From Opitutales bacterium (GTDB lineage Bacteria > Verrucomicrobiota > Verrucomicrobiia > Opitutales > Coraliomargaritaceae): a DNA stretch of 54,649 bases. The position numbers and the translations under genes were made by a program. This document shows, in pieces, positions 30,047 through 36,786 of this stretch. The notes under the pieces are model-generated. The model saw only the letters and a program-made list of their open reading frames with translations. It was not told where the DNA came from and did no database searches. Where the stretch lies: NCBI GenBank assembly GCA_018607135.1, contig JABBCA010000091.1, positions 90,798-145,446 of the forward strand. The letters run 5' to 3'. Numbering within the stretch: position 1 is the first letter of the stretch; each line of letters starts with the position of its first letter.

Positions 30047-30074
30047 ATCTCGGAATTTTGTTCTGAGGGAAATT

Positions 30075-31238
30075 ATGTTTCGATTTACGAAATCAATCTT
30101 AGTTCCACTTTCGTTTCCAGTGTTTGGGTGTCAAGTGGATAGGGGGCGCCTAACGAAAGCGATGCTGTTGGTGTTGGCTTTTTGGGGGCTTTCTACGCAA
30201 TTGGTGGCCAATCTAGCTCCTCGCGCGCCTTCTGGCTTGGTATGGGAGAGTGAAATTTTTGCTGGGGCGCTTTATTACGCTGAAGTAGAGGCCTTGATTT
30301 CGGCTTACGAGAATCAGGTAGGCGAGCAACTGTCGCCTGGGGATCGAGGTAAGGTTGGCCTTAAGGTGAATACGCGAGGCGGTCGTGGGATTGGCACCTC
30401 ACCGCAATTGTTGCGTGCATTGATCGAGTCCTTGGAACTCAGAGGCTTTGCGCGCAATGATATTGTATTGGTGGATTATTCGGCACATACGATGCGTGCG
30501 GCTGGTATCATGCCTTCGCTTGGTAGCGCTGAATCTCGTTTTGCGGGTTGTCCAGTCATTGCTCTGGATACTGGTGGGTATTATGATCCAAAGTGGTTTT
30601 ATGATAGTCCTTTACCGCCTGCTTTTCAGCAAGAGCCAGCGTTGTTTGGTGAGTTCTCGCGCAAGCAAACGCTCAAAGAAGGAGATGAGGGGCGTAAGAG
30701 TTTCTTGCCGAGCACTTTGCTATTTGACGTGGATTTTTGGATCAATTGTGCAGTTGCCGTGGACGATCCAGCACTTGGCGTGGATGGGGTGCTTGCCAAT
30801 GCCACGCTTTGGAATGTCAGTAACAGTCGGCGTTTCTTAGTGAATCAGGCGACCGCATCAGCCGCAGTGGCGGAAATCGCCGCAATCCCGGAGCTACAAG
30901 AACGTATGGTCTTCAATTTAATTTCGTTGGAGCGTTACCAATTCATTGCTGGGCCTTTTTTTAATTCACTCTACTCGAGGTCTGAACCTAAGTTGTGGTT
31001 GAGCAGTGACCCGGTGGCATTGGATCGGTTGTTGTATGACCGTTTCAATGCACATCGATTACTTGAGGGCTTTCCGGAGATTGAACCAATGCCACGACAG
31101 TTGGCATTTGCGGCCAGTTTAGGGCTGGGAGAATACGAAAAATCGCGAATTCGTATCGAGCCAGTCCAAGCTGTGGTGGGCGAGAAGCAAAAAGTGCAGC
31201 AAATAATGGCACCTGATGAGAAAAACGCCTTGAACTAG
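30075..31238 (+). CDS. DUF362-like exported protein
   Basis: A 387-residue protein that resembles the DUF362 family: GKVGLKVNTRGGRGIGTSPQ and LRALIESLELRGFARNDIVL followed by VDYSAHTMRAAGI match the nucleotide- or metal-binding-like core (K-x-N-x-x-x-G, then the G-x-x-x-x-x-I-x-V-x-D strand). A hydrophobic N-terminal segment (MLLVLAFWGLSTQLVA, residues 30-45) looks like a signal peptide. The ATG at 30075 has GAGGGA 4 bases upstream; an ATG at 30162 would place the signal at the N-terminus and leave a larger gap to the divergent TPR gene. Both starts are possible. Function is unknown; some relatives carry Fe-S clusters, but no cysteine cluster is seen here. Confidence 0.65.
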   Translation: MFRFTKSILVPLSFPVFGCQVDRGRLTKAMLLVLAFWGLSTQLVANLAPRAPSGLVWESEIFAGALYYAEVEALISAYENQVGEQLSPGDRGKVGLKVNTRGGRGIGTSPQLLRALIESLELRGFARNDIVLVDYSAHTMRAAGIMPSLGSAESRFAGCPVIALDTGGYYDPKWFYDSPLPPAFQQEPALFGEFSRKQTLKEGDEGRKSFLPSTLLFDVDFWINCAVAVDDPALGVDGVLANATLWNVSNSRRFLVNQATASAAVAEIAAIPELQERMVFNLISLERYQFIAGPFFNSLYSRSEPKLWLSSDPVALDRLLYDRFNAHRLLEGFPEIEPMPRQLAFAASLGLGEYEKSRIRIEPVQAVVGEKQKVQQIMAPDEKNALN

Positions 31239-31264
31239 CGAGAAAACCCGCCTTCCTTCTATCC

Positions 31265-31639
31265 ATGCAGATTGCGGACTATTATCCGATACTCGTTCAG
31301 TTTACTATCGCTTCCGGTATTGGTGCGGTCGTTCTTGTCGCGTCTCATATTTTCGGACAACGCGGCACGCCCAATGCCATCAAAGATAGCCCCTATGAAT
31401 GTGGTATGTTGGCTGAAGGCTCAGGGCATGCACGTTTCGCAGTTAAGTTCTATGTGACTGCCATGTTGTTTATTTTGTTCGATATCGAGGTCGTCTTCTT
31501 GATCCCATGGGTGATGGTCTTCCGCGAATTTCTTGCCGTCAATTTACCGATTCTTCTCCCGGTTTTCTTCTTCTTGTTTGTTGTGGTCTTCGGGCTCATC
31601 TACGAGTTGAAGAAGGGCGCAATTGAGTGGGAAAAGTAA
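31265..31639 (+). CDS. nuoA: NADH-quinone oxidoreductase subunit A
   Basis: A 124-residue membrane subunit of respiratory complex I. It has three membrane helices (about 10-30, 66-86, 93-115). The conserved loop DSPYECGMLAEGSGHARFAV contains the Cys and the E-C-G signature, followed by KFYVTAMLFILFDIEVVFL with the conserved F-D-I-E-V-x-F-L-x-P-W region. No other nuo gene is beside it, so the rest of complex I must be encoded elsewhere. It ends 114 bases before the next gene; that gap holds a small hairpin (GAGTTG 31663-31668 / CAACTC 31685-31690) without a T-run. Confidence 0.95.
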   Translation: MQIADYYPILVQFTIASGIGAVVLVASHIFGQRGTPNAIKDSPYECGMLAEGSGHARFAVKFYVTAMLFILFDIEVVFLIPWVMVFREFLAVNLPILLPVFFFLFVVVFGLIYELKKGAIEWEK

Positions 31640-31753
31640 ATTAGGCCTAAGTCGCTTATTGTGAGTTGGTTGTTGATTTATTAACAACTCAAGTCATCTG
31701 TAGGTGCACACTCCTTTTAACGACCTGTTTCTTCGACGACTAACAACTAATAT

Positions 31754-33112
31754 ATGCGCATCGACCGTTACATTGCCCAATCTCGTGTTATTGATTTAGT
31801 AAGCACTGATTTTGAGTCGGCATTGTCAGAGTTGTTAGACGTATGCGATTTCTCGAAGGAGAAGAGTTTGACTAAGAAGAAGCTACTCAACGAGCTCTTG
31901 GAGCGCGAAAAGCAGATGACAACCTACCTAGGAAATGGTGTTTGTTTACCACATGCTAGAGTGTCGATGCGCCGCCCCTACATGATCGCGGTCGGACGTT
32001 GTGCCAACGGTTTAAAATATGACGGGCAGAATGAGTATCAAGAGATTCGCTACGTATTTTTATTACTGGCTGCTAAGAATGCGCGCAGTTATTTATACGG
32101 CTTGGCGTCCTTGGCGCGGGTTTTTCAGGATCAGGCTCACATGGCTCAGCTTGAAGCTGCCAAGGAATTGCCGGCATTTCGCAAGGAGTTGAAGGCGGTC
32201 TTTGGAGGCGATGCTTCAAAGCCCAAGCGTAAACATAATCGATTTAACAATTTAATTTTAAAGGAAGCTGCAAAAATCGCTCGCGGTGCGAATTGCACAT
32301 CAGTGTTGGTTTTCGGAGATACTTTTGGAGGTGGTGTTGAAATCGGTAAGATTTTCACGGGTTTTAACACTGTGCTGATCGCGCATGCCTCTACGGACAG
32401 TATTACTGAGCATTCAGAAATCGATGCGGTGATCCCCATACGATCTTATAGCAATCACCGTTTCTCGCAATTGCGCAGTGCCGTGTTGATTGGTTTGACG
32501 CGTGGTATTTTTGGTAGTCACGACCGTTTGTGTTGTGTCGGTGGCCTGCCGCAAAGCAATCAGTTTGATAGTATCACAGTGGTCGATATCGAACGCGAAT
32601 TTCAAACAATGTTGATGCAAAAAACAGACATGCTTCCTGCGAGCGTGAAGCCAGAGGTGATTGAGCGTGTGTTGGCAATCGCGACCGAACTTGCGGTTGA
32701 GGGGCGCGAAGGGCACCCGGTAGGCTGCTTATTTGCTCTGGGTAATGCGAACAAAATATCAGAATACACCAAGCCATTGATCTTGAATCCGTTTTATGGA
32801 TACAAGGATGAAGATCGCAATATCTTGAATCCATTTATGGATGAAACGGTTAAAGAACTCTCCTCTATTGATGGAGCCTTTATCATTCGAGGTGATGGAG
32901 TTCTCGTGTCGGCAGGCTCATTGATACACGCTCCAGATTACGATCACAATTTACCTAGTGGGCTAGGGAGTCGTCACGCTGCGGCGGCATCCATCTCGCA
33001 AGCAGTGGATTGCCTATGTATTGTGGTCTCTGGCAGCACGGGGCAAGTCACGCTCTTCCGAAAGGGTGAAATGTTGCCATTGATTGAAAAAGCCTTGGTT
33101 AGGAACAGTTGA
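31754..33112 (+). CDS. PTS EIIA-like / diadenylate cyclase fusion protein
   Basis: A 452-residue soluble protein with two recognisable ends. Residues about 10-150 resemble PTS EIIA of the fructose/Ntr type: EREKQMTTYLGNGVCLPHAR places the phospho-accepting His at His67. The C-terminal ~90 residues match the DisA_N diadenylate cyclase domain: DGAFIIRGDGVLVSAGS (Asp373-Gly-Ala is the catalytic DGA), LGSRHAAAASISQAVD and CIVVSGSTGQVTLFRKG. The usual R-H-R reads Arg407-His408-Ala409. The middle (about 165-370) is alpha/beta-like, with VLVFGDTFGGGVEIGKIF, and may be a regulatory or oligomerisation domain. It would make c-di-AMP from ATP, possibly tuned by PTS phosphorylation. No membrane segment is seen. 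Its neighbours (nuoA, trpA) give no functional hint. Confidence 0.8.
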   Translation: MRIDRYIAQSRVIDLVSTDFESALSELLDVCDFSKEKSLTKKKLLNELLEREKQMTTYLGNGVCLPHARVSMRRPYMIAVGRCANGLKYDGQNEYQEIRYVFLLLAAKNARSYLYGLASLARVFQDQAHMAQLEAAKELPAFRKELKAVFGGDASKPKRKHNRFNNLILKEAAKIARGANCTSVLVFGDTFGGGVEIGKIFTGFNTVLIAHASTDSITEHSEIDAVIPIRSYSNHRFSQLRSAVLIGLTRGIFGSHDRLCCVGGLPQSNQFDSITVVDIEREFQTMLMQKTDMLPASVKPEVIERVLAIATELAVEGREGHPVGCLFALGNANKISEYTKPLILNPFYGYKDEDRNILNPFMDETVKELSSIDGAFIIRGDGVLVSAGSLIHAPDYDHNLPSGLGSRHAAAASISQAVDCLCIVVSGSTGQVTLFRKGEMLPLIEKALVRNS

Positions 33113-33256
33113 GCTGTGCTGGAAGGCGCAAGCGTTGGAGCTGTCAAATGTTCAAGCTTTGAAACGCTTCTGGTCGCTTGACGCGTGCAGGGGTTCGCGA
33201 TTAAACCTACACATTGATATTATTCACTCACAGACTTTTTACTTTTGAACCTTACC

Positions 33257-34066
33257 ATGTCCCGTATCGAACAAGCCTTTGCGAAAGCCCGAGCCGAAAA
33301 CCGCGCCGCCTTTGTGGCCTATTTATGTGCGGGCGATCCTGACTTTGAGACATCTGTGGAAGCGTGTCGTGCAATTCTAGATGAGGGGGTGGATATTTTG
33401 GAGCTTGGCGTGCCGTTTTCCGACCCGCTTGCGGACGGAGCGACCAACCAGTTGGCAGCGCAGCGTGCTCTGGAGGGCGGTATGACGAGTCAGCGCGTGC
33501 TCGACTTGGTGCGAGCGATCCGCGAGTTCAGTGAGGTGCCCATCGTTTTTTATACCTATTATAATTTGGTTTTTGCTCAGGGAAGTGACGGCTATGCGAA
33601 AAAGGCTAAGAAGGCGGGCGTGGATGGCTTGTTAACTCTCGACCTACCACCAGAAGAAGCCGGTGAGCACTTAGCTGCCTGTGAAAAGCACGGCTTGGGC
33701 ACGGTGTTTATTGTGGCACCGACCACACCAAATGAGCGCTTGGATAGCATTTGTAAAGCGACCACTGGATTCGTCTATTACGTTTCTCGTGAGGGGGTTA
33801 CAGGCGAGCAAGCGTCGATGTCGGATGGTATACGAGCGAGTGTTGAAACCATTAAGCAGCACACTGAGTTACCGGTTGTAGTGGGCTTTGGTATTTCAAA
33901 TGCAGATCACGTTAATACAGTCGCTCAAGCAGCCGATGGTGTCGTGGTTGGAAGTGCGATCGTGAATTGCATCGCTGAAAATGTTGGAAGTCCGCAAGCG
34001 ATTATTTCGGCTTTGACTGAAAAGATGCGTGCATTGACTGCGGATGGTGCGCTGGGAAAGCAGTAG
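33257..34066 (+). CDS. trpA: Tryptophan synthase alpha subunit
   Basis: A 269-residue alpha subunit that splits indole-3-glycerol phosphate into indole and glyceraldehyde 3-phosphate. The family signature is VDILELGVPFSDPLADG, with the catalytic Asp in that segment and Glu in the ELGVPFSDP strand. GVDGLLTLDLPPEE and GFVYYVSREGVTG form the phosphate region, and VVVGFGISNADHV is also typical. An in-frame TTG 12 bases upstream extends the frame, but ATG 33257 (MSRIEQAF) fits the family N-terminus. No trpB is in the window, so the gene is separated from its usual partner. Confidence 0.95.
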   Translation: MSRIEQAFAKARAENRAAFVAYLCAGDPDFETSVEACRAILDEGVDILELGVPFSDPLADGATNQLAAQRALEGGMTSQRVLDLVRAIREFSEVPIVFYTYYNLVFAQGSDGYAKKAKKAGVDGLLTLDLPPEEAGEHLAACEKHGLGTVFIVAPTTPNERLDSICKATTGFVYYVSREGVTGEQASMSDGIRASVETIKQHTELPVVVGFGISNADHVNTVAQAADGVVVGSAIVNCIAENVGSPQAIISALTEKMRALTADGALGKQ

Positions 34067-34276
34067 CGCTGTTATTGTTGTTTGCTCCTCGGATTTGAGC
34101 ATGTGTTATCTGCATAGGTATTGAATGGTGCGTGAATGTCAGGTTCGTTGGGGGCGATTAGTCCCTAGAACCTTACCGTGAGCACGGACATAGAGCTCCG
34201 CGCTTCCTAACCGATTTGCTTTGGGGTTCTTGGACCCTGACTTTAGCCAAGGTCGTTTTTACTGCAAAATTCTTAG

Positions 34277-34291
34277 TGGGGCGAAGTGGGG
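34277..34291 (+). promoter_or_regulatory. TGGGG direct repeat, distal MraZ-box pair
   Basis: Two TGGGG units at 34277-34281 and 34287-34291 have exactly 10-base spacing. They match the pattern of MraZ binding boxes (TGGGN repeats). They are 180-195 bases upstream of the mraZ ATG and 146 bases from the proximal set, so they could be an auxiliary operator. Confidence 0.5.
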
Positions 34292-34414
34292 AATGTTTTG
34301 CATCTGAAAAGTGATTTGTTTGCTTTGTGAATAAGTCCGTTAAGCGCCTTACAAAAAGTTACTTAAAGCGCTTATTCCCAAGTTGTTCACAAATATAAAT
34401 ATGCATGTTTGCCC

Positions 34415-34444
34415 TTGACGAGTGGGGTAAAATGGGGCGATATG
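34415..34444 (+). promoter_or_regulatory. Candidate mraZ promoter
   Basis: TTGACG at 34415-34420 is a good -35. With 17-18 bases of spacing, a weak -10 falls at CGATAT or GATATG (34438-34444). The spacer contains the first two TGGGG boxes, so MraZ binding would block RNA polymerase. The -10 match is poor. Confidence 0.4.
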
Positions 34445-34457
34445 GTGTGAATTGGTT
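34423..34457 (+). promoter_or_regulatory. Proximal MraZ operator: four TGGGG-type boxes
   Basis: TGGGG at 34423, TGGGG at 34433, TGGTG at 34443 and TGGTT at 34453 recur at exact 10-base intervals. In other bacteria MraZ binds such TGGGN repeats and represses its own promoter. Placing the operator here also argues that the coding sequence starts downstream (34471), because the same bases would otherwise be inside the gene. Confidence 0.7.
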
Positions 34458-34470
34458 TAAACACGATCGA

Positions 34471-34932
34471 ATGGCGCTATTCAAAACAGGATTATTTGTG
34501 GGGACTCACCACCACAATATGGACGACAAAGGTCGTCTAACGATCCCGTCTGCGTGGCGCCCAGAGGCGGACTCCGACCAGAATTCATTTCTCGCGCTTC
34601 CGAACCCAGCAGGTTACGTAACGGTCTATCCACCAAAGATGATCGCTCAGCTTGAGGAACGTATTTCTCAAATCAGCTTGGGCGACACTGAAGGGCAGAA
34701 GGCGGTCGAAGCGTTGATGTCCATGGCGCACAGTTTCGCTTGCGACAAACAGGGACGCATCAACCTAAACGATAAGTTGGTTCAGCACGCTAAGATCGAG
34801 AAGGGTGCAGTGCTCCTCGGTAAGCTTTCCACTTTCAGCATCTACAGCGAAGAAATCTACAACGCAATTGAGGCAGCTGCACCGGTCGAGCCGGAAGCAC
34901 AAGCTGAGGTCTTCAAGCGCTTCGGTCTATAA
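34471..34932 (+). CDS. mraZ: Transcriptional regulator MraZ
   Basis: A 153-residue MraZ with two AbrB-like swapped-hairpin repeats: [17 protein letters not shown] (about 17-33) and [19 protein letters not shown] (about 89-107), each with the K-G-R-[IL] motif that contacts DNA. It is the autorepressor of the dcw cluster in other bacteria. The frame stays open to ATG 34405, but ATG 34471 gives the normal length and leaves the TGGGG operator in the leader. It lacks a clear Shine-Dalgarno sequence. Confidence 0.93.
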   Translation: MALFKTGLFVGTHHHNMDDKGRLTIPSAWRPEADSDQNSFLALPNPAGYVTVYPPKMIAQLEERISQISLGDTEGQKAVEALMSMAHSFACDKQGRINLNDKLVQHAKIEKGAVLLGKLSTFSIYSEEIYNAIEAAAPVEPEAQAEVFKRFGL

Positions 34933-34951
34933 CCTGTAATTATTGAGTCTT

Positions 34952-35185
34952 ATGTCTGACGTCCTCGAAGCCATCGCCCGCGAAAATTTCCGTAGTTCTG
35001 GTTACCTTAGCCATCCATCCCGCGAGCGTCGTAAATCTTGGACTTTTTCAAAACCGCCTCGCAGCCCATTTCACTCCAACGACGCCGTCCGCGGCGCACT
35101 GAAGCGCCGTGAAAAAGCGCTTCATCGCCAACAACGCAAACCTACTTTTATCCAGACCTGTCTCAATGCCTTCCTCCACCGATGA
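34952..35185 (+). CDS. Small basic protein between mraZ and rsmH
   Basis: A 77-residue open frame from ATG 34952 to TGA at 35183-35185. It begins 19 bases after the mraZ stop and overlaps the rsmH start by 20 bases. The protein is strongly basic and rich in Arg, Ser and Lys (SHPSRERRKSWTFSK; GALKRREKALHRQQRKPTF), with no membrane segment. I do not recognise a family. The position inside a tightly packed operon and a reasonable codon pattern argue that it is real, but I cannot rule out a chance frame. Confidence 0.5.
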   Translation: MSDVLEAIARENFRSSGYLSHPSRERRKSWTFSKPPRSPFHSNDAVRGALKRREKALHRQQRKPTFIQTCLNAFLHR

Positions 35186-36122
35186 TGCGTTAACCTCTGC
35201 TGCTTCAAGTGGCCATGTTCCAGTCTTGCTCGCCGAGACATTGGAGCTGCTGGCTCCTCGCGCAGGTGCAACCATTCTTGACGGAACATTTGGCGGCGGC
35301 GGCCATACACGAGCGATACTCGAATCTGCGGACGATGTTACGGTGGTTGCATTGGATCGAGATCCTGCAGCGATCGAACGCTCCGCAACGATCCAAGCTG
35401 AATACGGCGACCGCTTTCGTATTCATCAAATAAACTTTGGAGATCTTGCGGATCTGAATGAGACTGGTTTCAACGGTATTCTGTTTGATTTTGGCTTGTC
35501 CTCATTTCAGCTAGACACTGCAGAGCGCGGGTTTTCATTCCGCTCAGATGCACCTGCCGACATGCGTATGAATCCAGATATTGGAATCAGCGCTGCCGAA
35601 TTTCTTGAAACCGCAGATAACGAATCTTTAGTCCGTGCGATTCGCAACTATGGCGAAGAGAAACGCTGGCGCCGAGTCGTCGAGAATATCGTCAAAGCAC
35701 GCGGCACAGGACTATTGCAACGCACGCATTCGCTGGCCGAGTTGATCAAAGAGGCCGTGGGCCCGACTCCGCGCGGTCGCAAGGCAGTGCATCCAGCGAC
35801 ACGAACTTTTCAGGGTATTAGAGTTGAGATAAATGATGAGTTGAGCGCGATCGAGCGTGGCTTACCAGCTGCGTTCGATCGTCTCTTACCAGGCGGCGTG
35901 CTCGCCGCGATCAGTTTTCACTCTCTCGAAGACCGTATTGTAAAACGCTTCTGCCGTAAGATGGCAGGTCGTCCAGAGCATTCAGGTGACTATCGCACAC
36001 AGGATGAACGCACTGTGCTCGCGAAAATGATTTCCACTCGCCCAGTCGCCCCATCGGAAGAAGAAATTCGCGTCAACCCCCGCAGTCGCAGTTCACGCTT
36101 ACGCGCGATTCGTAAACTTTAA
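35166..36122 (+). CDS. rsmH: 16S rRNA (cytosine-N4)-methyltransferase RsmH
   Basis: A 318-residue RsmH (MraW), which methylates N4 of C1402 in 16S rRNA with S-adenosylmethionine. The SAM site LDGTFGGGGHTRAILES, the LFDFGLSSFQLDTAERGFSF segment and the C-terminal ISFHSLEDRIVKRF are all diagnostic; RVEINDELSAIERGLPAAF is also typical. The frame is open further upstream to 35109, but ATG 35166 gives the normal length. It overlaps the small basic ORF by 20 bases, consistent with coupled translation in the dcw cluster. Confidence 0.96.
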   Translation: MPSSTDDALTSAASSGHVPVLLAETLELLAPRAGATILDGTFGGGGHTRAILESADDVTVVALDRDPAAIERSATIQAEYGDRFRIHQINFGDLADLNETGFNGILFDFGLSSFQLDTAERGFSFRSDAPADMRMNPDIGISAAEFLETADNESLVRAIRNYGEEKRWRRVVENIVKARGTGLLQRTHSLAELIKEAVGPTPRGRKAVHPATRTFQGIRVEINDELSAIERGLPAAFDRLLPGGVLAAISFHSLEDRIVKRFCRKMAGRPEHSGDYRTQDERTVLAKMISTRPVAPSEEEIRVNPRSRSSRLRAIRKL

Positions 36123-36145
36123 TAAACAAGCAGCCAGCATCTACT

Positions 36146-36523
36146 ATGAACAACATGTCCGCCCAGTCTCGCAAACGTATCTACCTATTAGTGGTATCCA
36201 TGATCGCCATCACCGTAATGAGCGCTTTTGCGATTGTATGGATGCAGCAGCAGATCTCTCGCACTGCGCAAAATAGCAAAGAGAATGAAGCGAAGCTCGC
36301 CGACACGGTTCGCAAGCTTCGTTACCTTGACGAGCGTATCGCTACCTTGCACCAGCCTGTGGTGTTACAGGGCAAAGTCGCGGGTGTGCTCCGTCCGTCG
36401 TTGGACGATCAACTGGTTTGGGTGAATGAGAAAAGTGTCGCGACTGGTCGCGCCTATGCGCTCTCCGCACCTTACGAAGTTTCCATGGATCTCGCTCTAC
36501 TCGATATTGACGCGAAGCGCTAA
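36146..36523 (+). CDS. ftsL: FtsL-like division protein
   Basis: A 125-residue bitopic protein placed between rsmH and ftsI, where FtsL is normally found. It has a short cytoplasmic N-terminus (NMSAQSRKR), one membrane helix (IYLLVVSMIAITVMSAFAIV, about 12-31) and then a coiled-coil region (QQQISRTAQNSKENEAKLAD, continuing to about residue 70). The remaining ~55 residues form a C-terminal extension not usual for FtsL. Sequence similarity among FtsL proteins is low, so the assignment rests on topology, size and position. FtsL links FtsB/FtsQ to FtsW/FtsI. Confidence 0.65.
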   Translation: MNNMSAQSRKRIYLLVVSMIAITVMSAFAIVWMQQQISRTAQNSKENEAKLADTVRKLRYLDERIATLHQPVVLQGKVAGVLRPSLDDQLVWVNEKSVATGRAYALSAPYEVSMDLALLDIDAKR

Positions 36524-36555
36524 GCCTTGCGTTTAACAGCCAACCCACACGCATC

Positions 36556-36777
36556 ATGCACATTACATCTAGTTATTATCGTTGTCGTCAGCATCAAGAC
36601 ACCCTCGATCTTGGAGTGGGTGGTGGATTTGCGCGTGCGGTGGATCAAGCCGCACTCGATGCAGAACCGAAATGCTGCCCATGGCCAAAAAACGAGAAAC
36701 CGCTCAGCCCATCTAAGCGAACCCTTCAACGTCTCGCTCGTCGTTACAACTCTATCCACAAAGACCAAGTCGCCTAA
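36556..36777 (+). CDS. Small ORF between ftsL-like gene and ftsI
   Basis: A 73-residue frame from ATG 36556 to TAA 36777, ending 9 bases before ftsI. Codon use (CGT, CTC, GTC and GCC rich) is like the neighbours. The product is basic, with one Cys pair (KCCPWPK) and the C-terminal segment KRTLQRLARRYNSI. I do not recognise it. Its size and position suggest a small division-related protein, but this is inference, and a chance frame remains possible. It does not overlap either neighbour. Confidence 0.45.
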   Translation: MHITSSYYRCRQHQDTLDLGVGGGFARAVDQAALDAEPKCCPWPKNEKPLSPSKRTLQRLARRYNSIHKDQVA

Positions 36778-36786
36778 CCGTGCTCT

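Larger units (their letters stand above)
34067..34470. other. Leader region of the dcw cluster
   Basis: 404 bases without a gene between trpA and the chosen mraZ start. It holds a hairpin (AGGTTC 34141-34146 with GAACCT 34168-34173 and an inner GGG/CCC pair). It also holds two TGGGG direct-repeat sets and a possible promoter, listed separately. No other coding sequence is convincing. Confidence 0.6.

Noticed and set aside
29799-30074. N-terminal extension of the DUF362-like protein to 29799
   Set aside because: It lies antisense inside the TPR gene; the Shine-Dalgarno sequence at 30065 and the signal peptide support a later start.
33113-33244. Possible tRNA in the nuoA-trpA region (GGTTCGCGATTAAACC T-loop-like segment)
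   Set aside because: No acceptor stem, anticodon arm or D-arm could be folded around it.
34405-34470. Upstream ATG giving a 22-residue longer MraZ
   Set aside because: The extension overlaps the TGGGG operator and possible promoter and is not part of the MraZ family N-terminus.
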